32,974 nucleotides of DNA from an uncultured Lachnospiraceae bacterium. Lineage in GTDB: Bacteria; Bacillota; Clostridia; Lachnospirales; Lachnospiraceae. The stretch lies in contig CAJUII010000027.1 of NCBI GenBank assembly GCA_910586405.1, positions 2,457 through 35,430 on the forward strand, written 5' to 3'. The notes beneath the pieces were generated by a model, which did no database searches, was not told the origin of the DNA, and saw only the letters and a list, made by a program, of their open reading frames with translations. Below are positions 25,639 through 32,873 of this stretch, in pieces; position 1 is the stretch's first letter, and each line of letters opens with the position of its first letter. The position numbers and the translations under genes were made by a program.

Positions 25639-26714
25639 AGGCATTCTCCCTCCGACTGGTCGATTTTATCCCGTATTTTCTGCATCTGATAATCTAACGC
25701 CTCGATCGAATCCGCACACGCTTTGAGCTGCCGCTCAATCTCCTCTGTATTGTTGATATTTTTCTTGTATTTTAGTTTGTGCTCGAGACTTCCCCAAAAA
25801 TCCATGGCAATCGTCCGAAACTGCACTTCTGCCTTCATATACTTCTTTTCGTCCGGCAGAAAAACAGGCACGCTCAAGATCAGGTGCAGACTTCGGTAGC
25901 CATTGGATTTCGGGTTTTTGATATAGTCTTTTTTCTTCAATAAAATAATATCGTCCTGCTTGAGCAGCAGCTTCTCCAGACGGTAGATATCGTCTGGAAA
26001 CGAGCAAATCACCCGCAGTCCGGCGACATCTGCAATATGTTCTTTAATATTCTCAACCGTGACGGGGCAGTCCTTGCGCACAAGCTTTTTGTAAATGCTC
26101 TCCGGCTTCTTTAAACGGCTCTTAATCGACTCGAACGGGTTTCTCTTGTACTGCTCTGAAAACATGGCATTGAGCACTTTCAGCCTTGTCTCCACCTCCA
26201 TGATGACAGAACGGTACTCCATCATCAGCCTGTTAAACGACTCTGCCGTGCTGAGCTGCTCTGCCTGTATCTTGATGATCTGCTCCTGTCTGCGCAAAGT
26301 CTCAGACTGCTTTTCAATCTTTCGTTCTAACTGGTTCTTACAGTTAAAAAGCTCGATTGTATTTCTGACCCTGTTCTTGACAATAGAGTCCACAAATGGT
26401 CTGTGAATAAAATCCGACACGCCCAATTCAAAGCATTTGTTCTCCGCCTCTACCGCGTGTTCACTGCTGATAATCAGCACCGGAATGCTCTCCATCCACC
26501 CCTGTTTCCGCATCTGCTCAATGACCGCAAAGCCGTCTGTATGCGGCATATGCAAATCCAGTAACAGCGCTGAAATCTCACCATGCTGCGCACGCAGTAC
26601 CGCCAGCGCCTGCCCGCCGTTCTCCGCCGTCTCGACGATGTAGTCCACCTCCAAGAACTCTCTCAATAATTCGCGGTTTATCTCCGCGTCGTCCACTACC
26701 AATATCTTTTGCAT
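25635..26714 (-). CDS. Response-regulator receiver fused to a RelQ-like (p)ppGpp synthetase
   Basis: A 359-residue fusion. Residues 1-118 are a receiver domain with D8/D9 and phospho-acceptor D53 in LLDLHMP. The usual KP lysine is replaced by R105 in FIHRPF. Residues 122-165 are a heptad-like coiled coil. Residues 167-345 align closely with small alarmone synthetases of the RelQ/YjbM type. Matching segments are KKPESIYKKLVRK, DVAGLRVICSFPDDIY (with the metal-binding aspartate), KDYIKNPKSNGYRSLHL (GTP-binding region) and EVQFRTIAMDFWGSLEHKLKYK (catalytic glutamate). No hydrolase domain is present. Phosphorylation probably switches alarmone output. No cognate kinase is adjacent except the AgrC-like one. 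The gene is 13 bp downstream of the antitoxin. Confidence 0.92.
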   Translation of the reverse strand: MQKILVVDDAEINRELLREFLEVDYIVETAENGGQALAVLRAQHGEISALLLDLHMPHTDGFAVIEQMRKQGWMESIPVLIISSEHAVEAENKCFELGVSDFIHRPFVDSIVKNRVRNTIELFNCKNQLERKIEKQSETLRRQEQIIKIQAEQLSTAESFNRLMMEYRSVIMEVETRLKVLNAMFSEQYKRNPFESIKSRLKKPESIYKKLVRKDCPVTVENIKEHIADVAGLRVICSFPDDIYRLEKLLLKQDDIILLKKKDYIKNPKSNGYRSLHLILSVPVFLPDEKKYMKAEVQFRTIAMDFWGSLEHKLKYKKNINNTEEIERQLKACADSIEALDYQMQKIRDKIDQSEGECL

Positions 26715-26727
26715 TGTTTGTTTATTC

Positions 26728-27810
26728 CTATCCCCTTGTCAATACTTTGTATTTATGTCTCAATGATTTTAATGTCCAATCGTCAAATCCAACCTTGCCA
26801 TCATTTTGCAGTCTCCCCAGAACAATTCCCGGATCGCGCTCTATTTGATTCGCAAAATCAGTGATAGTCTGCAAGTCAAATTTATCATTATCACGAATAA
26901 ACTCCTGATAGCGCACTGGCGGTATCAGTGCATCCTCTGCATAATGATCTGCTGCCTCTTCCTGCACTCCTGCTTCCTTCTCAAATGATATGCCATAATC
27001 ACCATTCATTATATGACCAATTTCATGAAACAATGTGAACCAGAATGTATCTGCATTGAATCGTCTGTCATTGACCATCAACATAACACTGTTTCCAATC
27101 TTTTTAGTTGCTCCATTGATCTTTGAACCGGAAAGATTCGGCAAAATAACAAAAATTACACCAGCTTCGCAAAATGCATCGCGAATCAGTGGATAAAAAT
27201 TTTCATGATTTCTTGTCAATGTCAACGCATACGCTACAACCTCTTCAAATTTGGCTTTATTAAATCTTGGTACAGTTCTTTTTACTGCCCTGTTAATTGC
27301 TATTTGAACCATTGTATTTGCCTTCACTGTATTGATTTCTGTCAATTCCTTAGCTGAACTTCTAAAACTTACCGCCATATCCCCTCTAGTAAGTACAGAA
27401 AGCGTTGCCACATTTAAAAATTCCCGAACCTGTTTAATCTGCTCGTCAATTTTCCTTGGCAAATCAGGAAGTCCAAAATTTTCTCTAAAATATTTATAAT
27501 CCAGATAAGCAAAAACTCTGCGTTCTTCAACAAGCTCCTCCGCCGATTTAAATTCCGCAATTAGTGCGTCATAAGCATTTTGCAAATTAAGCCAGTAATT
27601 CACACTTGTGCCAATCATTCTGGAAAGTTTCATCGCAATATCAATTGATAAACTCTGTTCACCTCTGATTAAAAGGCTTAAATTCTTTGGCGTTGTATCA
27701 AGACGCTTTGCAAAATCCTGTTGTGTCAGACCACTCTCTTCAACAATTTCCTTAATATAATACCCCGGGTGAAATGCAATTGTGTCATTATACTCAATAT
27801 AGTTATTCAT
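26728..27810 (-). CDS. higA: HigA-like antitoxin fused to an ImmA/IrrE metallopeptidase domain
   Basis: A 360-residue protein. Residues 15-78 are a HigA/VapI helix-turn-helix (LTQQDFAKRLDTTPKNLSLL, then TSVNYWLNLQNAYD). Residues about 185-300 are an ImmA/IrrE (M78) zinc peptidase with HEIGH (262-266) and a downstream EEAADHYAEDALIP as third-ligand region. The first 8 bp overlap the toxin gene. Toxin-first order is typical of HigBA. In a TA setting the HTH represses the operon and neutralises the toxin; in ImmA-type systems the peptidase cleaves a repressor in response to damage. Which applies here is unknown. The rest of the region to 360 is not recognised. Confidence 0.9.
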   Translation of the reverse strand: MNNYIEYNDTIAFHPGYYIKEIVEESGLTQQDFAKRLDTTPKNLSLLIRGEQSLSIDIAMKLSRMIGTSVNYWLNLQNAYDALIAEFKSAEELVEERRVFAYLDYKYFRENFGLPDLPRKIDEQIKQVREFLNVATLSVLTRGDMAVSFRSSAKELTEINTVKANTMVQIAINRAVKRTVPRFNKAKFEEVVAYALTLTRNHENFYPLIRDAFCEAGVIFVILPNLSGSKINGATKKIGNSVMLMVNDRRFNADTFWFTLFHEIGHIMNGDYGISFEKEAGVQEEAADHYAEDALIPPVRYQEFIRDNDKFDLQTITDFANQIERDPGIVLGRLQNDGKVGFDDWTLKSLRHKYKVLTRG

Positions 27811-28174
27811 AATGTTTGCTCACCTCCACTATTTCAACAATTTTAACGCTGCCAGCTATTCTATCAATATTACACGGAATATACGGCTTCCCGTTTTCAT
27901 CTAAAGGCTGCAAAATAATCCTCCACTGCTCTCTTCTTGATTTTACATCAATCGCAAAAAATCCCTCCAAATCCCTTCCATTTTTATTCTCCAGTTTATG
28001 AAAATGAAAGGTCGGCTGAACAATAATATCTTTGATCGTTTCCGCTCCCTGTAAAGCATTCATTCTCGCCAAAAGACTTCTTGCCAGAACAGCATCTCCG
28101 CCAAATAACTTACTTGCTGCCTTCATGCTAGTACATTGTATCTTAATCTTATCAGATGCGTAGATTAACTCCAC
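27803..28174 (-). CDS. higB: HigB/RelE-like toxin
   Basis: A 123-residue RelE/HigB-superfamily protein, expected to cut mRNA on the ribosome. The C-terminal FFAIDVKSRREQWRIILQPL, with paired arginines, is the catalytic strand region of the family. I choose a GTG start at 28174, because AAGGAGGGAGG lies directly before it. The frame also has an ATG at 28198, but no ribosome binding site exists upstream of that codon; a palindrome abuts it instead. With the GTG start the protein begins VELIYASDKIKI, like other HigB toxins. First gene of the four-gene unit. Confidence 0.82.
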   Translation of the reverse strand: MELIYASDKIKIQCTSMKAASKLFGGDAVLARSLLARMNALQGAETIKDIIVQPTFHFHKLENKNGRDLEGFFAIDVKSRREQWRIILQPLDENGKPYIPCNIDRIAGSVKIVEIVEVSKHYE

Positions 28175-28198
28175 ATCCTCCCTCCTTCGCACTTTCAT

Positions 28199-28247
28199 AT
28201 TACCTATCGGGTAATTTTATTGTATCACCCTGCCCAAATATCGTCAA
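28199..28247 (-). promoter_or_regulatory. higB promoter with palindromic operator
   Basis: Reading leftward, TTGACG (28242-28247), a 17-bp spacer and TACAAT (28219-28224) form the promoter. A perfect 6-bp dyad ATTACC-TATCG-GGTAAT (28199-28215) lies immediately downstream, covering the likely transcription start. It is the natural binding site for the HigA helix-turn-helix, giving autoregulation. The dyad then leads into the AAGGAGG before the GTG start. Confidence 0.8.
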
Positions 28248-28281
28248 CCCCACGAATACCTCTTATGCCGCATACACACAC

Positions 28282-29013
28282 CTACACCGAAGCGGCATAC
28301 GCCGATTTCGCCTTGCGCGACAGCAGACATGTCTCCCCATTATCAAGCTCTACAAAGTTTTCCTTGAGCCGCACATTGCTGATTCTGGCGCGGTTGACCA
28401 GATAACTGCGGTGGCACCGCCAGAAGTCTCCGCCCAGCTTCTCCTCAAAATGATTCAGGCTGCTGTTAAATTCCAGCACCTCATCATCCATGTGCAGCAC
28501 CAGCGTATGACGGCTGCCCACCGCCTCAAAATACAAGATCTTCTGCATCGGAATATGACGCACTGTGTCGTATACCTTTAAAGTGCAGTATGCCGTTTTC
28601 CCGTCCGGCTCATTCATCATGCGCTCACAGACGCTTTCCAGACACGCATTCACGCGCGCTGCCATCATCGCGGGCGCCCCTTTCACGATATAGTCCAGCG
28701 CCTCCAGACGATAGCGGAAGGTCTCAAACATCATGTCGTCGTGGGCTGTAATAAACACAATAAATCCGCGCGGATCATACTCTCTGAGCTTCACCGCAAG
28801 CTCAAGACCGCTCATATATCCCGGAAAGTCAATGTCCAGAAAATAAATTGCAGGAATCTGCGCCTGCTTTTGCAATTCTAACAGCGCGGGCGGATGACTA
28901 GCCACCCGCAGCGGTCCCATATCCCGCCCCATGATCATAATCTGGTCGCCAATCAGCTTTTCAAGCAGCGCACTGACCGCCGCCTCATCATCACATATGT
29001 ACACTGGAACCAT
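28282..29013 (-). CDS. LytTR-family response regulator (AgrA-like)
   Basis: A 243-residue regulator. Residues 1-125 are a receiver with the DDE acidic patch (D8, D9) and phospho-acceptor in YFLDIDFPG (D60). Residues about 145-243 are a LytTR DNA-binding domain with the FEAVGSRHTLVLHM strand and CHRSYLVNRARISNV recognition region. AgrA-like regulators bind imperfect direct repeats upstream of quorum-sensing targets. I chose the ATG at 29013, preceded by GAGGGGGG. A frame reading seven residues longer starts at GTG in the kinase tail and is rejected. It follows the kinase by 20 bp. Confidence 0.92.
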   Translation of the reverse strand: MVPVYICDDEAAVSALLEKLIGDQIMIMGRDMGPLRVASHPPALLELQKQAQIPAIYFLDIDFPGYMSGLELAVKLREYDPRGFIVFITAHDDMMFETFRYRLEALDYIVKGAPAMMAARVNACLESVCERMMNEPDGKTAYCTLKVYDTVRHIPMQKILYFEAVGSRHTLVLHMDDEVLEFNSSLNHFEEKLGGDFWRCHRSYLVNRARISNVRLKENFVELDNGETCLLSRKAKSAYAASV

Positions 29014-29033
29014 CTTATCCCCCCTCAAATACA

Positions 29034-30386
29034 CTACACTGGAATTCGCAGCTCCTGCACGAGAAACTCGTCCTTGAGATAGGTGCGCGAAACACAGTCC
29101 GCGCAGCGGGAAACCATTCTCCTGTAGCTGGACAGCCCTGTCCCGCGCCCTTTGCCCTTGGTGGAGTATCCGCTTTTGGCAAGGGCGCCGAGATTCGGCT
29201 TTTCATCATAGTTGTTGGCAACCGCTATGAACAGCTCCTCCATATCCTGCAATAAAATCACCCGTATTTTCCCATCATTTTTGGCTGCCGCCTCAATCGC
29301 ATTGTCCAGCAGAATCCCTTGACAGCGCAGCAGGTCCTCAACCGGCATACGTCCCCCTGTGACTGGCTTCATGATTTCGAGTGTGACCTGTATGTGCCGC
29401 TGCCGCATCAGACTGAGCTTCGTGGAAATCAGACTGCGCACTGGATAGAGCTGAATGTTGGACAACCCCTCCATCTGCCGAATCTCGCTGCCCAGCTTTT
29501 CATCAAAGTACCCACTGGTGCGCCGCATAAACTCCTGAATCGCTTCCACGTCCCCCTCCTGTGCGGACAATGCCATCCCCGATAAGAGATTTGTAAAATC
29601 ATGCCGAAACGCGCGGATCTCTCCCTGAAGCTCTTCGAGCAGCTCCATGTGCGCCTGCTGCTGGGCGATCGTCTCCTCCTGCGCCTTGACCTTATCGCGG
29701 CTCGCCACATACATCGCGCTGAACTGAATGCAAAACAGCGCCGCGATCACCACGCTAAAACAAAACAAACCATACGCAAAGCTGATCGCCACGTCTGGAA
29801 AAAGCACTTGCCGCAGCGCGTTCACAGTGAGCAGCAGCAGACAGGCAGACAGTGTGACCCCAGTCCGCACACGCCCCCGAAACAGACATAAGAAATACTT
29901 AGAAAACTCTGTCTTATTCAGCACAAATGAAGTCACCAGTGAGAACACCAGCAGCAGGCTGTATGGCAGCACAATTGATGTTATGACATAGAGATACTTT
30001 CCATCAAAAACAGGAGAGTAAAACACCGCCGCATCGGTCAGGAAATCATAAATGATATCCTTCGCAAAAAAGCCCACCGCCACAGCGCCAAACACCTTGT
30101 CAAACGAAACATGGTATCCCCTTCTGATCGTCATACACAAAAAGAACACTGTCAAAATGTATTCCAGCTCATGAATCCACAGTGGCGGTTCTGTCCATGT
30201 ATTCCCCTCAAACAACTCCAATACCAAAATCAGTCCCCACTCCAGTGCATTGTACACCACATAAAACAACAGATAACACCGCCAGCGCGGCCGCTCGCCC
30301 AAGAGCGCCACCGTAATACGAAATACGGTATAAGCTTCCACCGCCATCAGTATCACAACAACTGTCAGCCGAAATCCAAAAGGCAT
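29034..30386 (-). CDS. AgrC-like sensor histidine kinase (GHKL type)
   Basis: A 450-residue kinase. Six hydrophobic helices occupy residues 5-225, with a short extracellular-type loop near 60-72. A coiled coil (231-258) follows. The SPOB_a helix carries the phospho-acceptor H262 in RAFRHDFTNLL. The GHKL ATPase has the N box LLDNAIEAA (N362) and the G box GKGRGTGLS (411-419). This is the AgrC/CitA class that senses peptides or small molecules and pairs with the LytTR regulator next door. No AgrB, AgrD or peptide precursor is nearby, so the pheromone is unknown. AGAGGGGG precedes the ATG. Confidence 0.92.
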   Translation of the reverse strand: MPFGFRLTVVVILMAVEAYTVFRITVALLGERPRWRCYLLFYVVYNALEWGLILVLELFEGNTWTEPPLWIHELEYILTVFFLCMTIRRGYHVSFDKVFGAVAVGFFAKDIIYDFLTDAAVFYSPVFDGKYLYVITSIVLPYSLLLVFSLVTSFVLNKTEFSKYFLCLFRGRVRTGVTLSACLLLLTVNALRQVLFPDVAISFAYGLFCFSVVIAALFCIQFSAMYVASRDKVKAQEETIAQQQAHMELLEELQGEIRAFRHDFTNLLSGMALSAQEGDVEAIQEFMRRTSGYFDEKLGSEIRQMEGLSNIQLYPVRSLISTKLSLMRQRHIQVTLEIMKPVTGGRMPVEDLLRCQGILLDNAIEAAAKNDGKIRVILLQDMEELFIAVANNYDEKPNLGALAKSGYSTKGKGRGTGLSSYRRMVSRCADCVSRTYLKDEFLVQELRIPV

Positions 30387-30427
30387 ATTGCTTCCCCCTC
30401 TACCTTTTATAATTTTTTCTAGTATAT

Positions 30428-30456
30428 ATTATAAAATCGAGCCTACGAGATGTCAA
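30428..30456 (-). promoter_or_regulatory. Consensus sigma-A promoter for the AgrC/LytTR pair
   Basis: Reading leftward, TTGACA (30451-30456), a 17-bp spacer and TATAAT (30428-30433) match the consensus exactly, about 40 bp before the kinase start. Such a strong promoter suggests constitutive expression unless repressed. Farther right, to 30591, I see only a TATAAT on the plus strand near the next gene fragment. Confidence 0.85.
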
Positions 30457-30591
30457 CGTTCCGACCGTATCATCTACACTATAACACATTTATGGAAATG
30501 TTGAGCGCCGCCTGCAAATTATAATAGCTATATTGATGAATCTGTTGTATAATGAACAAAAGATTTAGATTGCAAAAAGGATGATGCTTTT

Positions 30592-30663
30592 ATGGAAACT
30601 TATCAGGAATTCTTAGACAGAATCAATTCAAAAGATTGGGGGGACAGGCAAAATCAACCTTGA
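30592..30663 (+). pseudogene. 23-codon stub of a truncated gene
   Basis: The frame starts at an ATG preceded by AAAAAGGATG. It reads METYQEFLDRINS before the sequence changes, then ends at TGA after 23 codons. A TATAAT lies 45 bp upstream. This N-terminus resembles a family of Lachnospiraceae hypothetical proteins that I recall beginning in the same way. If so, only the first 13-14 codons remain, and the coding sequence then runs straight into the opposite-strand kinase fragment. The likely cause is a deletion or recombination. Family identity is from memory only. Confidence 0.45.
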
Positions 30664-31129
30664 ACTGTATATGTCTTTTCTCTGCTTCCTGCCCTTTCTG
30701 GTGAAGAATCATATCTGTGATTGGATTTCCTGTCTGGTAGATAAAATCTAATTTGCTGACGGTTTCTTCCATTTTTCCTAAATAGCTTTCCAGTTCTTCA
30801 TTCATGAAACCCGTTACATTTTTAACAAGCAGAGAAATATTCGCTAAATGGCTTCTCATATCATGCCTAAGTCCCCTCATATCAGCGTATATATCCTGTA
30901 TTTCAACAATCTCTTTCTGCATTTGCTGCACTTGATTTTCCAGCATGGCACGTTTCCTGCTTTCCTCATTGTACTGTACTAATTTCTGAAACAATATGAC
31001 GCTTGCAACAATCGTAGAAAGCAGCAGGACACAGATCACGGGTATCCAGAATCTTGTTGCCGGAACCGTATCATAAATAATTATGGTCATTCCATTTTCA
31101 ACTGATATAATCATCATCTTTATTGTCAC
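30623..31129 (-). pseudogene. Internal fragment of a GHKL sensor histidine kinase
   Basis: The frame (168 codons, opening at a GTG) has a membrane segment (about 27-47), a coiled coil and the SPOB_a-type phospho-acceptor helix MRGLRHDMRSHLANI. It then stops after about 160 codons, before any GHKL ATPase motif. The sensory N-terminus also seems to be missing, since the frame begins inside an apparent extracellular stretch and has no ribosome binding site. The break at about 30640 coincides with the stub on the other strand. It cannot be an active kinase. It might titrate signals but is most simply a decay product. Confidence 0.75.
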
Positions 31130-31155
31130 GGAAATTATATTTATTTTTATGTTAG

Positions 31156-31308
31156 AAAAACCGCAAAGGCCGCTATGCCATCACTGTTTATGTCGGAGGG
31201 TGACATATAGATGATGAAACGCCCTCTTTGGCAATCTCCCTTTATAAAGAATATCGGGGCTTTGAGATTGACCACCAAATCTTTCCCATCAACAAGGAAA
31301 ATCGTTAA
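31156..31308 (+). pseudogene. Stop-interrupted C-terminal coding remnant
   Basis: On the plus strand the frame reads RYAITVYVGG, then TGA at 31201, then a protein-like HIDDETPSLAISLYKEYRGF and a tail ending FPINKENR with TAA at 31306. It has no start upstream (TAG at 31153). Composition and the natural-looking terminus suggest the 3' end of a former gene with one nonsense mutation and a lost 5' part. I do not recognise the family. It converges on the intact gene at 31325-31786. A minus-strand frame over the same DNA has no ribosome binding site and is a shadow. Confidence 0.45.
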
Positions 31309-31324
31309 TGCAATAACAAAAACG

Positions 31325-31786
31325 TTAGTCCCACCAGCAATAATAAACAGTCTGCTCCTCATGGGATAGCTCTGTAATTGAAATCAACTCCCCGTTATCC
31401 CCAACAAGAAAAGTTGGTTGCGAAAAGTCTGTTTGCTCTCCAATATCATCTGGAAATATATCTTTTGGTTCATGAAAAATATGCTTTATTTCGGCAAGCG
31501 ATAATTGACTAAAAACAATCAAAGTATCAGCGGTTATAACGCTATCGTTATCTTCCAATCCATAGACTTGTACAAAGATTTTTGCTGTTTTATCTTTGTT
31601 GATTAAATTCTCAATTAAGGCAATATATTCATGCTTTCCCTCAAGGCATTCACAACAGAAATCCGTAAAATCATCTGTTGGATCCAAATAGTCTTTATAT
31701 GAGAACCAATAATTATTTGTATAATTACTGGTCATTTTATCCGTTTTCAGCAATGTTAAAATAGTACCTTTTTGTAGATTATTCAT
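31325..31786 (-). CDS. Small acidic protein of unknown function
   Basis: A 153-residue soluble protein, rich in Asp/Glu and aromatic residues, with no signal peptide and no motif I recognise. It starts at an ATG with AAGGAG upstream and ends HEEQTVYYCWWD. In size, acidity and setting (between decayed fragments and transposase remnants) it resembles immunity proteins of polymorphic toxin or contact-dependent systems. No sequence motif proves this. It is the only apparently intact gene between 30.4 and 32.8 kb, which suggests selection or recent arrival. Confidence 0.65.
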   Translation of the reverse strand: MNNLQKGTILTLLKTDKMTSNYTNNYWFSYKDYLDPTDDFTDFCCECLEGKHEYIALIENLINKDKTAKIFVQVYGLEDNDSVITADTLIVFSQLSLAEIKHIFHEPKDIFPDDIGEQTDFSQPTFLVGDNGELISITELSHEEQTVYYCWWD

Positions 31787-31877
31787 ATTGTCACTCCTTA
31801 AAGATGTTCAAAACACTCGTTTTTAGCATCTATTCGTTTTTGTACTACGATATTTCATAATTCTCATGAATAGCATT

Positions 31878-32206
31878 CTACAGTTCAATGTCAACTTGAT
31901 ATTCATCATCAATAAGAAGATAATTAACCTTGTAAATTTGACACTGTTCCAATATGTTGGCATTATCTTGGAGTACTGTTTCTATCGTACAACTCTCATC
32001 ATCCATTCTATTTTCCACAATATTTGCATACTTTTTTAAAGATTTTGTCCATTCTCAATAGCTGTTTTTATCATTTCTGACACAATAGGCCACAAATAAT
32101 TCGTTAGTGCTTTTTCATCACTAACAGGGGTAAGTATCGTATTCCCACTACGAATAAGCCCCATTTTTAAATGGTCCATGGATAAATAAGGGTATTTATA
32201 TTTTTC
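31878..32206 (-). pseudogene. Frameshifted remnant of an unknown protein
   Basis: Reading leftward, one frame gives MDHLKMGLIRSGNTILTPVS, then KALTNYLWPIVSEMIKTAIE before stopping at 32036. A second frame continues in good coding style through KKYANIVENRMDDESCTIET and ends DDEYQVDIEL with TAG at 31878. Adding one T to the short run at 32043-32046 restores a single frame. The 5' end is not defined. It merges with the transposase remnant near 32210, so the gene is both truncated and frameshifted. No family recognised. Confidence 0.6.
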
Positions 32207-32214
32207 AAGTGTCG

Positions 32215-32853
32215 TTAGATTATGAAAACGAGATAGAGAAGATGCTGTCCATGCTGGATGTGGACAGCATAAGAAAGGCATTGAAATCGAAAGGAGAATC
32301 TCCCAACTTCCTCCTTCGTCCCGTCCGCTTTCTTCAAAACCTTATGCACCATCCCGAAACTCCTCAGTTTCTTCCACTTCCCCCGCTCGCTGTACAAGCC
32401 GGTGTCCTCCGTGATATAGTATTCACGGACCGCACTCCCTCCATGCTCCGGCTCCACCGTCTTTTTATAACAGCCTTCTTTCCCTTTCAGTTCCTCCAGC
32501 ACGCCTTCTTCAAAATAAGCCCTGACTTCTTTATGGAACATCTGCTGGTTCCCTTTCAGCGCAAGAACGTAGTCCCCTTTCCCGGAAACGATTGCCGCAA
32601 CGGTCTCCTTCTGGCAGTTCATGGCATCCGCCGTCACTATCGTGTCCCACAGATCCATCAGCCGCAGCAGTTCCTGCGCTGCCGATATCTCGTTTGTCTT
32701 CTCTTCAATAAATTTCTGTGCCAGGCATATCCCGTAGTCATTGGAATACACGTTCAGGGTCTGCAGGGCTCTCGCTTCCCCCTGTTCCCCGGACTTCCTC
32801 TTGGAGCCCCTGCTTTCCTTCCCATCCACAGATACTATGCTCTTTTTGTGGAT
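32215..32853 (-). pseudogene. ISAs1-family (H-repeat type) transposase remnant
   Basis: The frame shows the DDE core of ISAs1-type transposases: VDGKESRGS (first Asp), FIEEKTNEISAAQELL, VTADAMNCQKE (second Asp) and GDYVLALKGNQ. It ends in unrelated residues after EEVGRF (about 32300), before the third catalytic acid. The N-terminal domain is missing upstream of about 32853. Both ends are therefore lost and the element cannot move. Sequence downstream to 32215 is open but probably not transposase. It abuts a frameshifted gene remnant on the left and an IS1182-like start on the right. Confidence 0.8.
32242..32270. repeat. 10-bp perfect inverted repeat at the transposase remnant edge
   Basis: ATGCTGTCCA (32242-32251) and TGGACAGCAT (32261-32270) are perfect inverted copies around a 9-nt loop. 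It lies past the end of recognisable ISAs1 coding sequence. It may be a remnant of another element's end or a transcript hairpin. Confidence 0.45.
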
Positions 32854-32873
32854 GCAGAAAGGTGGTATGTTCT

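Noticed and set aside
26715..26760. Separate promoter for the alarmone synthetase
   Set aside because: A TTGACA is present near the antitoxin stop, but no -10 lies at 16-18 bp and the start codon is too close. Cotranscription with the antitoxin is more likely.
28265..28298. Terminator after the LytTR regulator
   Set aside because: ATGCCGC/GCGGCAT forms a 7-bp stem with a 20-nt loop and no T run. It is too weak to call, so some readthrough into the toxin operon is possible.
31147..31362. 71-codon minus-strand frame overlapping the acidic protein gene
   Set aside because: It starts inside the upstream gene without a ribosome binding site. The opposite strand has a better coding-like reading.
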